From Cristatella mucedo (lineage: Eukaryota > Bryozoa > Phylactolaemata > Cristatellidae), in contig WPIO01000022.1 in the NCBI GenBank assembly GCA_009760855.2, positions 5,127,501 through 5,191,500 on the forward strand: a stretch of DNA of 64,000 nucleotides, read 5' to 3'. The position numbers and the translations under genes are program-made. Under the pieces are notes generated by a model. The model was given only the letters and a program-made list of their open reading frames with translations. It made no database searches and was not told where the DNA came from. Shown here piece by piece: positions 24,573-35,085 of the stretch (within the stretch, counting starts at the first letter, position 1; every line of letters begins with the position of its first letter).

Positions 24573-26397
24573 TATCACGGCCCCTGACATGGAATTACAG
24601 GCAGATGAAAAGGATGTACTGTTAAATGTATGCAATTGGAAAAAAGTAGAGACTTTCCTGGATCACTGCATGTGATCTTGCAGTTGATCCAATCGGACAT
24701 CAGTCAAACAAATGCTTTAGCAAGCTTTCTCCGAGAACGATCGCTAACTTGTCCTGTCTGGTTTCTTTCGAAGGACTCTCATGCCTTTGCTGTCCAGTGG
24801 ATCTACATCGTTCACTTATCTGTCAAACGGAGGGAGGGAGAGAGAGATACAGAGAGAGGAAGAGAGAGAGAGAGAGAGAGAGAGAGAAGAAAACAGCACT
24901 GCTGCTTTAAGGTAAAAAAAACTGCCTTTGAGGCCACAGAAGACCGTAGGTAAAGCTCCAAAGAAGGGAACAAACGTTTTGTAAATGTGCATAACTTTGT
25001 ACCGGCTTATCAGCTAGCCCATTCAAGTATTCGTGCTTGTGAGAAAACGATGCGGTAACTTCAATAAGACTAACAGGCTGTCATAGCAGACACCAACGTC
25101 TTACCTGAGACAACGAACCACTCCGATTATTGCTACAGCAGTTCTTTAGAATGCCTTCGCGTCTGCCTATACTGCAGTGTTAGTGTAGATGCACAGCAAA
25201 GGCCTGACCGTAAGTCACGAGTCAGTGTGCCGGTCAGAGCCTATTGCTGCCGAGTGCACAGCAAGCCGCGAGCCGACAAGCTTTTTCCAAGTGAGAATAA
25301 TTTATAGGATTCAACTGAGGTGTGGGTGCATACCGGAAGCAGCAACGATGCTGCTTTCTAATTCTTTTATAGGGTACAGATAATAAAGTAGTGACTGCTG
25401 TTGACTGGCAGTGCTAGCAGTTTTCCAATAAGTTCAAACGAAAACAAATGGCGCTCATTAGCAAGTACAGATGCATGACCTCAGGGCTCGTCTGGCCCTG
25501 GCCCCTTGGACCAACCAGGCATGTCATATGGCTTGGCCAACAGGTATGCCCCATAGGCTCCTCCATGATTGGTTGCCCGAGGTCAAGGTCTGGCCCCCTT
25601 GCTTATTTTCGGTTGCACTCCACGTCAGGAAGCCGTGATTATGAAAACTTGAGGAGGGCTTGTGCAGCTCATTTAAACAGAATCATTCATCTGACTGCAC
25701 TGCGATTGTATGATTAGATAAACCAAGGTGTAAAGGCTGGTTTCTTAAGTCTCTAGGTGAAGTTAGTATGCATTCGTGCGGTTAGTCACACTTGCAGTCT
25801 GTTCCGTTCAAGTGGACAGGGAGCTGGTTTTAACAGGTAATTTTAGCAGGTAATTTTTAACAGGTAAAAAATTGTTGAAGCTCATAGCTTGACCGCTTAA
25901 CAAAGCGATAACCCTCTCTCGGGAGATTAGCTCCAGCCGGAGTGCTGATGAGGTGCCTCCCGGAATGTCTCTCAAGACCCCTGCCTTCCCTCCCTCCGAG
26001 GCTGAAGAGCTGCAAGCTGCCACCGCCTGTCACCGCCTCTGTCCCCTCTCCGTGTGGCATTCTTAGCATCCTTCAAAATATGCCAGTAGTAGCTTTCTGT
26101 TGAAAGCTACCATCGATCAACTCAAAAGTCGAGGGCATAATCCTGGAGCTGCTTGCAAGTCCCTCTAAAAGAAAATTGGTGCATTATGTGTTTGCGAGCC
26201 CGAAATATGTGCTGAGGTTACGACTGCAGGTCTTTTTTAGACCCGTCTGAAAGAGAAAGTTAGCGTCCGTCCCCCCTTGGAGACACTGAATAAGAGCTCG
26301 AAAGGTAGGTTGCACGTCAACCGTTCATTCAGCCCCGATCTAAAGAGAAAATCAGCACTGCCTGTCTGAGAAATTTTCCAGAACAAAAACAACAATA
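24573..26397. other. Unassigned sequence
   Basis: No gene recognised. Contains the AG array listed separately. Open frames at 25189, 25448 and 25808 lack motifs. Confidence 0.35.
24837..24889. repeat. (AG)n microsatellite
   Basis: About 50 bp of AG with a few GGAG and ATAC interruptions. Confidence 0.93.
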
Positions 26398-26619
26398 AAA
26401 CGTGTATAGTGCATGCTAAGAGAACTAAATCAATTTCGAGACATTGGACATACTCTGGAACGTATCGAGTCAATTATTTAGTTCGAAAATTCACTATTTC
26501 AACATGCATAAAAACACGAAGGACAATTCACATGGACGTAGCAAAGGTTGAATCGAACAGGTAGGTTTTTTTTTAATTTCATTCAAATATCGTCAAGTCG
26601 GGACGACGACATTATATTG
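26398..26619 (-). mobile_element. LINE-A 3' UTR relic, antisense
   Basis: Diverged antisense tail (AAGAGAACTAAATCAATTTC, GACATTGGACAT) followed by the CATGCATAAAAACACGAAGG and CTAAATAGG-like blocks of the 3' UTR. SINE-2 follows immediately. Confidence 0.65.
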
Positions 26620-26738
26620 GTGAGCCTTGATGGCACACTACTAGGTAAGGCGGTTGCTTTTCACGACCTTGGTCCCGAGGTCGTGGGTTCGAATCTTATG
26701 TGGGCGATCCTTTATCGCCACTGATCCTTTATCGCCAC
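26620..26738 (+). mobile_element. SINE-2 head with 17-bp duplication, truncated
   Basis: Head GATGGCACACTACTAGG, CTTGGTCCCGAGGTCGTGG, B box GGGTTCGAATC. Then the body breaks off within a repeated block: GATCCTTTATCGCCACT occurs twice in tandem. The oligo-T end is absent; a LINE-A piece begins at once. Confidence 0.85.
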
Positions 26739-27214
26739 TCTTTCAGAGATACTACCCCATCAGGCAAAGCATCGTACCACTCGCTTTTCGGAATCCAACA
26801 GTCTAGAAATACCTCGTACAAACCTTAAATCCTTTGGAGACCGTGCATTTAGCTCGTATGCTCCCACAGCCTGGAACTCCCTCCCGACCTGCATCAGAAC
26901 ATCCCCTGACCTGAGCACATTTAAAAGAAACTTAAAAACATACCTATTTAGGACAGCATTTAGTGGGTCCTTGTGATTCGTCCTCGATGTGCTTATGCGT
27001 GCTGACACTGTGCATGCTGCCACTAACCACATTTGCATGCTGACCCTGTGCATGTCACCCCTAACCATGTAATTCACTTTGTTTGTTTTTCAAGCATGAT
27101 TTTACTTACTATTCTATTGCGTATCCCTTTGCAGCAAATGTAAAGCGCCTAGAAAGAGATTAAGTTCTCTGAGGGCGCTTTATCAAGTGCAATATTATTA
27201 TTATTATTATTATT
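26739..27214 (+). mobile_element. LINE-A 3' fragment, well kept
   Basis: Carries the last coding part in good order (TNLKSFGDRAFSSYAP-like, AWNSLPTCIRTSPDLSTFKR), the whole 3' UTR, and the best 3' hairpin in the window. Its 9-bp base stem pairs 27141-27149 with 27174-27182, and its tip stem pairs 27155-27159 with 27166-27170. It ends in (ATT)n at 27192-27214. The copy begins abruptly at 26739. Confidence 0.93.
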
Positions 27215-28694
27215 GATTCAGAAGTCTGGTTGGTACCATGCGACTCCATAAGAACAGCTTGGACTGTTGTAGTCATATAGACTGGTGTATTATATTACAC
27301 CAATGACTTATAATGAGGTTGATTGACTCTATACCATGGCAAATAAGAGAGGCAATTATAAAATTGCAGAGGCCAAACTCCTATTAAATGTTTTGCCTTA
27401 TCAATAAAAGTTGTATTTATGGAAGACACCAAATAATCCATACAGTGCATGGAAATCGTTGCTTCATCTCTACTGGCTACGTTGCAAGCCATCTGCAAGC
27501 GCCAGGCGGTCGAGACAACACCAGTTGGAGAAAGACTTTTTGTGAAGGAGCACAAGTGCATGTACACAAGCACACGGGATATCTGCAAGCATGATGGCTA
27601 TGACTAGTGACAAGTAGGCTCCACTGCCTCCAGCAAAGGCAAGCAGGACACCTCCTAGAAACACAAGCCCTACTGGTTACTGCCAGTTTGCCCACATGTG
27701 CCGCCCGGCTGCGTCCACTGTTCTGAGAACACCGGCTTTTATCTTTTTTACTTCTGCTTGGTATGCTCAGATCAACCTGTGAACGAGGATCCGGACGAGC
27801 GCTGGAGCATGCAGCCTGCGGTGGGTGTGTGGGCGAGCGATGGGTGTGTGGGTGAGCGATGGCAGCTAGGTTCGCTATGAGCATCGCCTAGCACTTTGGG
27901 TGCTTGCTTTGGCAGCAGGCTCGGTCAGAAGGCATGCCCACAGTGCCAAGGCAAATGGACAAGCAGCCCAGAACTGCCACTGACTCTGCTCAAGGAGTAC
28001 TCGAGGCCGTTGCCGCTGCTGTGTTGGCAGCAGCTGCTGCAGTAACTGCAGTGCTACAGCCGGTCATGCACTCGGCCTAATCGCCAACTGCCGATAATGG
28101 AAGACCGGCGTAGGCACCACTCTTGATGGAAAATGGTAGCTCTTCGTCAGATTCGGCCGGAATGGGGGAGGCAGTGGGTTCTCAGCTGAAACTTCGAGAT
28201 ACGTCGGGCCGACGAGGGAGCCATGCTGGTGAATCACAGGTGATCGCCCACCCCCCTTCCTTTCCCCATCGACAGATTCAACCTTCAGATCACACGATCC
28301 GAAAGGATGCCAGCATGGAAAGCTCTCGCAGATGCTGCTGGCTGCCACTAGCCCCGAGCAAGCAGCAGGGCCTGCTGCTTGCTCAGGGCCTGCTGCTTGC
28401 TCGCACGCATCGCCCACCGCTGCACAGCCGGTCCCTCTGCGTTCTAGTTCAGTGCTCTGCCTTTGGCACGTTTGCGATCCCCACTCGGCTCACCGGTGCT
28501 GAGGCTTCACACAAATTTGGCCTACGCCACTCTTTCCCCCATAATCCTCGAAGACAGCTCGACCGACAGATTGCCTGCTCTACTACTTAGGCCAGTTTGA
28601 ACAAAGAAGCATCTATTAGCCTACTAAGCTTTGGAATTCGAATATTGGCTAGTCGGATGGACACCCTAGCCTTGGCCTGGGTCTCTAACCAACC
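27215..28694. other. Unassigned sequence, GC-richer in the second half
   Basis: No gene recognised. A 21-bp GTGGGTGAGCGATGG-like unit is doubled at about 27821-27862. A perfect palindrome with 14-bp arms lies at 28356-28384. Open frames at 27477-27884 and 28064-28590 show low-complexity or no motif. Confidence 0.4.
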
Positions 28695-28944
28695 CCAGAC
28701 CATTCGATGACCGTGCCTTTAGTTCCTGAGAACTGAAAGACTGGAATTCCCGACCTGCTGACATCATGGAGTCTCTTTGCATGACAAAATTTAGAGCGAA
28801 ACTAAATCCTGCCTGTTACTATTGCATGCGTTCTTTGTCCATGTGAGTGTCTTGTATGTGCGGCCCTGGTTTGGCCACATGAGATAAGGTGCTCAACTTT
28901 AATGACCTAGGTCAAGGTGAATGCTAATCATCATAATAAGACAT
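28695..28944 (+). mobile_element. LINE C-terminal relic
   Basis: FDDRAFSS, a stop, then KDWNSRPADIM corresponds to the SFGDRAFSSYAPKAWNSLP block. The 3' UTR contains GTGAGTGTCTTGTATGTG and ends near an ATCATAATAAG stretch. Family assignment is uncertain; it is tail-to-tail with the next element. Confidence 0.6.
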
Positions 28945-28953
28945 TTAAATTAT

Positions 28954-29387
28954 ATTGCTGGAAAGGAAGCATACCAATTCACCAGCGATAGCATTAACAG
29001 CGTCTGTACATGAGTATACAAAAGACAAATTGCATGGAGAAATCAAATGCTGCGAGGAACAGGCCTGTTTTAGCCTGTTTGTAAATTTTGTCAAAGCTGG
29101 GGATGTCATGACGTCAGTTGGGACTGAGTTCCATCCAGGTTTTGGGAACAAACAAACTAAAAGACACGGTCTCTAAAATATTTGCTGTTGGTTCGAGGCA
29201 CATTTGAACTACTTCAGTCAGAAGGGCAGACGGTGTGATACCTAGCATGATTGGGATGTAGTTCGGATAGGTAGGCTGGAGTATGAGAATGGCCTAAAAG
29301 TGAATGACAGAACCTTGCAGTCTATGGGAAACCAGTCACAGATCGAATAGAAGTGGTATAATGTGGTAACTGTGATGCTTTCGACAG
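28954..29387 (-). mobile_element. LINE-A (outer element, left piece)
   Basis: Antisense LINE-A from the GCTGGAAAGGAAGCA part of the 3' UTR through the C-terminal coding region, up to GATGCTTTCGACAG, where a SINE-2 interrupts it. The terminal hairpin and TTA tail are missing. Confidence 0.85.
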
Positions 29388-29577
29388 CCGTGATGGCACA
29401 CTAGGTAAGGCGGTTGCTTTCACGACCTCGGTCCCGAGGTCGTGGGTTCGATTCCTGCAGTGGGCGATTCTTTATCGCCACTGCAAGCGGTGGTGATAGC
29501 CGTAAAGGCTCTTCTGTCGCTATACAAAAAGAGGCTGTTTAATCAGCTAGAATTTTTTTGTTTTGTTTAATCAGCTA
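29388..29577 (+). mobile_element. SINE-2 inserted in LINE-A
   Basis: The cleanest SINE-2. Head GCCGTGATGGCACACTAGG, a 9-bp arm pair CGACCTCGG/CCGAGGTCG, and B box GGGTTCGATTCCTGC (consensus GGTTCGANTCC). The body GGTGGTGATAGCCGTAAAGG and CTCTTCTGTCGCTATAC follows, then end GTTTAATCAGCTAGAATTTTTTT. The end motif TTTAATCAGCTAGA is repeated once more before LINE-A resumes at about 29578. The tRNA-like head suggests Pol III transcription. Confidence 0.93.
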
Positions 29578-30360
29578 GACCAGCCTGGCTGTGAGTTTTG
29601 CACCAACTGCAATCGCCATTTTGCACCGGCAGGAAGACCTACAAGCAGTGAGTTAGAGAAGCAGAGATAGTTTGTCACATTTGGACCAACTTGTCACACA
29701 TGGACCAACTTTTGCATGGTCTCACTGTCTACGCAAGGCCAATATTTTGCATATTAAGTAGCTGAAAGTAGGTAGATTTGATTGTTAGGCAGAGATGGTC
29801 ATCTAGTGTAAGATCAATTCTAGCGAAACATCTAGATTTCACGAACATGACACAGAAGATGTGCTAGCCGAGCCCATTTTGCAAGTTGTATAAGGAATTT
29901 GCTCCTTATACATCTCCATATTCAGCAATACCTGCATCAAAGGAGTTGAGAGTTTGACACGGTGGAACGATTGACGGGATCAAAGCACGGGTACAGCTGT
30001 ATGTCGTCTGTATAGAAATGAAAGACTAGATCGTGCTTAGCAATTACATCGGCAAGAGGGAAAAAATACATTGTGAAAAGAAGTGGACCAAGCACGTATC
30101 TGTGGGGTAAGCTTTACTTTAGAGGCTCCTAAACTTACTGTTGCCTTTTGAAGTCAAAGTTCTGGAGTCTTCCACTAGGAAGGAACTAAACCATTGCAGA
30201 GCAGTTCAATTATACTCAGGCGGGATCAGAAGTGCTCAAGGTCCACTTGATAATGAATAGTATCAAACGCTGCAAAAAATTGAGCAAAACAAGCACATAG
30301 ACTCTAGCTAAGTCTGCATGCTTGAGAAGGTCGTCATATACTCTCAGGAATGCAGGCGCT
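29578..30360 (-). mobile_element. LINE-A (outer element, right piece), reaches RT motif A
   Basis: Resumes at CAGCCTGGCTGTGAG and extends further 5' than any other LINE-A here. On the minus strand it passes motif C and B relics and reaches RT motif A near 30258-30281, read as AAFDTIHY-like (family norm SAAFDTIDH). Before that comes VYDDLLKHADLARV near 30300-30350. Stops and frameshifts are frequent. With the left piece, the element spans about 1.2 kb of LINE sequence. Confidence 0.85.
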
Positions 30361-31657
30361 TTGGCGTGATTAGCTCAAAAACCTGATATAAACTTACTTT
30401 GTTTAACTTACTTGGGTTCATAGTTTTCATCTACAAGTTCTGCTAGCCTGCCACTACTCGTTCCAATTGTTTACAGTAGACCCGCCTTGAATTCTCGGCC
30501 TATTTATTTTCCGAATATTGCCCCACGAGGCTCTACCAAACGATGACTGAAACAGTGCACGGTCGAGTTTCAAGTGTGGACACGTGTAGGCTAGCAGCAA
30601 CTCATGCCACTTTGCTTATTAATCGCACAGTAAATAGTTTCTCTTGGTCAAATACTCCACTAAGCTTTCAGGAGTAAGCAGGTGATTTTTAGTGGAGAGT
30701 TTGCTACAGCACACTTGAAGCCGGAGCATGGCAACAGGAGCAAAGTCAGCATCTGCTCTGCGTAAGAATCATGGAGGTGAGCTTCGCAGCTGAGAACTTG
30801 CAGTGAAAAAGCACCTATCTCGAGTAACGAGAAAGATAAAGGGAGAAAGTGGTAGCGAGCGAACCCACCGGTAGGACATAAGGAGGCTGACATTATTAGA
30901 GCAGCAAGGCAAAGTAAGCTGCAATTTAGTCGCATTGGGCCTTGAATGTTTTGTATGAGAGACATCCTTAGCTACTCGGACTTGATCAGACGCCATCGTA
31001 GCTTCAGAATTGGTGACACGTGATCAGTTTCTTAGATTTAAATACGTATCGCTGTCCACAGTGTTCAAAGACTTTCTTGGTGGCAAGGCTTCGCGTTTTG
31101 GCAGCCTTTTGCCAAGATGGGGCTTCGCTAACGGATGTCAGTTTGTACCCGGGAGATGGTTTAAGCTGGCAGGCTGCCGCACCGCGAGTGCAGTCCCTGA
31201 TTTTCAAAATGTAGGGGGCGTTATGACTGGCCGGGCGAATGCCCTGCGGGCTACGTGTATCGGCCAACTAAATCGACATCGGAGAGGGCGCCGGGTCTGT
31301 TGTGAGGGAGAGAGATAGCGATCTCACTAGTGCATCGAGTACCCGAAAACAATCAAGCCTTTCACGTTAAGAGTTCCCCGCGCGTGGGGAGGTCTATTTC
31401 GACGATCTCCTAGATATGCAATGGCTCCCGTCAATGCTTAGTGTCTTCACGGAGACGGAAGTGTAACTCCGTAATTACCCGGTGCTGCCACTGACGGCTT
31501 GAATGGCACGTAAAGCCTGGCCACGTAGGCACGCATAATTAACTGCCGTCGGTCTGGAGATGCTTTACAAGTGGCGCTGCCTAGGAGAGAGCGAGCGTGG
31601 CTGGGAGCCAAGAAAGGTCCCTTGCAGAACTGAAGAGCCGACTGCCGCGACAGCCGT
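30361..31657. other. Unassigned sequence, CpG-richer after 31000
   Basis: No gene recognised. A short YRCPQCSKTF reading at 31050-31079 resembles the first half of a C2H2 zinc finger, but the histidine half is absent. Confidence 0.35.
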
Positions 31658-31895
31658 TGCTAAAACTCGGGCTTGTTTAGATAAGGATGCCACGTCCAAG
31701 TTGATCCGTGCATTTGTGACATCCCGTCTTGACTTCTGTAACTCACTGCTCGCTGGCCTACCGGCATGTGCAGTCAGGCGATTGCAGCTGGTGCAAAACT
31801 CTGCAGCTAGGCTTGTCTGTCGTGAGCTTCGCAGTTGCCACATCACACCACTTCGCGCCTTCTCGCCGACCTGCAATGACTACCAGTCAAGCAAC
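31658..31895 (+). mobile_element. LINE-A coding fragment
   Basis: Reads TRACLDKDATSKLIRAFVTS then RLDFCNSLLAGLPACAVRRL and AARLVCRELRSCHITPL without a stop, then loses frame near 31850. It lacks both RT motifs and the 3' tail. The good protein match inside GC-rich surroundings suggests a fairly young, doubly truncated piece. Confidence 0.88.
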
Positions 31896-33230
31896 GCCTC
31901 GAGCATCTTAGCAGCAATTCTCTCGAGAACCTTCGAACGAACGAAGAGGAAGAAGCGAGTCTAGACGATGGGCCAGAGCACGAGGACCCATCCCACGCTC
32001 AGCGTCAGTGCGCCTCCGCCGCCGCCGCAATCGCTGCCGCCACAGCCGGGCTGATCTGGACGGTGCGGGAACCCGGGCGGCCGAATAGACTTTTCGAAAG
32101 CTGTAGCTAGCAGCCGAAGCCGCCGCTGCAGCAAGCTCGCAGTCCGTTACCCCACAAGGTCGTGTCAAGATACCTGCATCCGCCTACCCAACCCCGAGCG
32201 ATGTCATTACCATCGCTGGGTAACCCCGGGTCGCCGCTAGTCGAAGGCTAAGCTCGACGAGACTGCGTGCACCTGAGACACAATGTCGGGGCTCCAGCTA
32301 CGCAGCCGTCGGGACGTCGGCCGTCTCGCACGCGCTCGGCGGTTGCCCTGCGTTTTGGCGAATCATCGAAGGCGCCCTGCTGAACGTGCGCGCTGCTCAA
32401 TCCGCGACATAAATCACTACTGCATTGTCTCGAGCACGGACCATCATATCCTAGCGACAACCGGGGGTCTGGATCTCTGCTCCGTGAAGTGAGTCCTAGC
32501 GCGCGGTCGAAGCGGAAGACCCAGACGAAATGTCCTCACCGAAACATAGGGGCTGAAGCATACGAGAATTGGAGCGACCGTCGTGGGACCTCGCTTACTC
32601 AGAATCTGGGAGCGAGCGGGCGCTCGCGAGAACGTGCAGCTGAAAAACGCGCCGAAGGGACTCCGCGGTCCATTCGCAGTGCGGCTCCTGCTTTGCTGCA
32701 ACGGCAGGGCGACGGACGGACGGCACGGAGGCACATAGGCACCGAGAGAGCGCCTGGGCAGCGTTCGAGGTGCTCAGGTTTTTGGGAGGCGGTTCGGCAT
32801 TTCGTTTCACGTTGTTCGCTGCCGCCTAAATGCTCCTCCCGAGTTTGGCCTGTCGCAAGTAGTCGTCGGCGAGCGAGGCGCTCGGTGGCTGCTGTTTCAT
32901 GAGAATTCACACAGAATGCACTGCGCCGACGAGTTGCCTCAACTTGGCTGCTGCACCTAAGATATCGTACAGCAGCTGCCAGCCAGCCTACGAGTGGGCC
33001 AAGCCAAGCTTGGGCCCAGCGTTAACAACAGAGCGCCTGCCTCTGCGTAGTGCAGGCAGAGCAGTTAGTATTTCTGGCAGCACCCCCTACTCGTGACGTA
33101 GAGCACCCGCTCTGCTCCCGAGCGAAGACTGCTCCAACTTTTCGAAAAGCGGAAGCTCGAACAGGTAGCGTGCGTTTGGCAAATGACGACGGCAGCAAAG
33201 CCGAAGTTTGTAACGTTCTGGTTAAAACAT
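31896..33230. other. CpG-rich, GC-rich segment
   Basis: CG dinucleotides are dense here, unlike the CpG-poor neighbouring repeats. Overlapping long frames on both strands (32489-32910) are expected from high GC and show no domain. It could be an unmethylated CpG island with a promoter, but no TATA, start codon context or exon can be supported. Confidence 0.45.
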
Positions 33231-33395
33231 GCCATGATGGCTTACTAGGTAACGCGGGTGCTTTTTACGACCTCGTCCCGAGGTCGTGGGTTCGAATCCT
33301 GAGGCTGGTAATCCTTTATTGCCGCGGTGGTCATAGCCGTAAAGACTCTTCTGTCTCTAGACAAAAAAGCTTTTTGAATTATCTAGCATTTTTTT
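33231..33395 (+). mobile_element. SINE-2
   Basis: CATGATGGCTTACTAGGTAA, CTCGTCCCGAGGTCGTGG, B box GGGTTCGAATCCTG, body GGTCATAGCCGTAAAG and CTCTTCTGTCTCTAGAC, end GAATTATCTAGCATTTTTTT. A 10-bp part of the body (one arm of the CCACTGCAAGCGGTGG pair) is shortened. Confidence 0.88.
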
Positions 33396-34538
33396 AATCC
33401 TGGCGCTGGTCGCTAGTGCGATAATATGGGTAAATTTCCGGTTTTCAACCATTTACGACAGTTTGACGCTTAATTTCTAATCTGTGAGGCTGAAAAGGGC
33501 AAATCCAGGATTAAACAAGCAATTTGAATTCCATTGCATTTACGTGTGAAATGCCCATAAATACTATGCATGCACATATACATATATATATATATTCATT
33601 TAATTATGTATTTATATAGATACATAGATAAGTATATTGATCGGTTGCTGTATATTCGTCGGCATGCTGTATCAGCTAGATTATGGCAGCCACACAGATA
33701 ATCAACGACTCCTGAATTGTCTTCTACGAGCTTTCGCCCTTGAAAAATCACGGAAAATTTCAACTATTCATTCCAATGCTGACTTGAGTCTCCGCTGACG
33801 TAGCGGCGAAAAGTCCAGCCTAGTTGGTGAGTCTGGCCCACTGTCGGGCAAGGACCCCATCCCACCGCCCGGGCGATCGATCCAGCGCTCGAATCAAATC
33901 GCTCGAATCAAACCTTAAGTCTCTTTCTGTGTCTGACCTTGACATAAGTGGGGCGTTAGCTGAGCTCTGACAGCACGAAGCTCGTGGGGCTTTCTCCTCA
34001 CTCTCTTCCTGCTGTGGAGTCCTTGCCTTATACCACACTTCTGTCGAGTCTCTGCAGGCAGCGCGGCACTTCGCGGCTTCCTTTGTTTTCGTTGCAGTGA
34101 AAACTCACCGGTTCGCAGTGGCAGGCTGAACCTCAAAGTTTTACATGGAAATTTGCCTGCATCCGTAGAAAATCACGGAAAACTCCAACTTTACATGCGA
34201 AGGCGAGCCCGAGTGTCCGCTGCGACATGGCTCGTGAGCCCGCCCACTGACTGCCAAGCTTAACAAGTCGAAGCAAAGTCTTCATTATAGGACAATTAAG
34301 ACGTTTATGAAAATTATATTCAATAATATTCTTATGGAATGAACGCAAAAATCTAAATATAAGAAATCTATTCATCTGCGTCGAGAAGCGAGTGGAACGT
34401 GCAAACGTGCTTAATTTTCTATGAACCATTTAGTAAGCCGCGTGGAAAATCGACGGCAGATTCTGTAAATGCACAGTCAACGCTTACCCAGGCGAAGCAC
34501 GACTTCCGGTCGGTCGCGCTCGCTCCGGCAGCCTTTCA
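33396..34538. other. Unassigned sequence with duplicated R4 block
   Basis: No gene recognised. A block starting AAAATCACGGAAAA and running through GAGTCTCCGCTG or GTGTCCGCTG occurs at about 33742-33806 and 34170-34235. A TATA repeat is at 33588-33596. A GCGATCGATCCAGCGCTCGA stretch with a doubled CGCTCGAATCAAA lies at 33880-33915. Confidence 0.4.
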
Positions 34539-34697
34539 GTGCGCCCACTCAGCTCGTCCCAACGGAAGCGCCGGAAGCGCCTGCGGTCACATCGGGCAAC
34601 AGCAAAGGCAAGGTCGTAGCAAAGACTGGAATGTCGAACTGTCATGGCCGCCGCTCGTACGACCCGCTAAAGCTCTCATTCCTGTGAAGCCCTAGCG
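34539..34697 (+). repeat. Unclassified repeat R3, copy 1
   Basis: Resembles 37437-37601: GCGCCCACTCAGCTCGTCCC, then CGGAAGCGCCGGAAGCGCC, then GGTCGTAG, and an end CATTCCTGTGAAGCCCTAGC. Similarity is patchy. No coding match. Confidence 0.5.
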
Positions 34698-35085
34698 CGC
34701 TGCATACAATTCGTTGAACCATTCAGCTGCTGCGCATTTTGGGCTTTGCCGTGAGCTTTACGCTACGGCTGTCGTCGTTTTAGACACGCAGCGCTCCCTC
34801 TGCAGCTGTTGAATAGATTGCTCCACGCGGAGCAATGAACCTATTAATGGCCGTATCGAGAGGTAGGGGGCGCTGATTAGCTCGCGGCGGCGAAGAAACT
34901 ACGACTCGTTAGCCGTGCTCTGAAGCAGCAGCTTCACCAGTATTCGCCATGCGTTAGCCGGGACTAGAACGATTGCGAACGGCGTGCGTTCGCGTCGGTG
35001 GACTTTCAATCTTGGGGCTGTACCTGCACTTGCACAGAGTGCATGCACATACGGTTTTACAGTGTGTTCCTTTATAGTATACAAT
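34698..35085. other. Unassigned sequence
   Basis: CpG-containing, nothing recognised. Confidence 0.35.

Noticed and set aside
29388-29470. A genuine tRNA gene
   Set aside because: The B box is good, but the unit is followed by a conserved non-tRNA body and T-run end shared by several copies, so it is a SINE head.
31050-31079. YRCPQCSKTF, resembling the start of a C2H2 zinc finger
   Set aside because: The two histidines at the expected spacing are absent and no second finger is present in any frame nearby.
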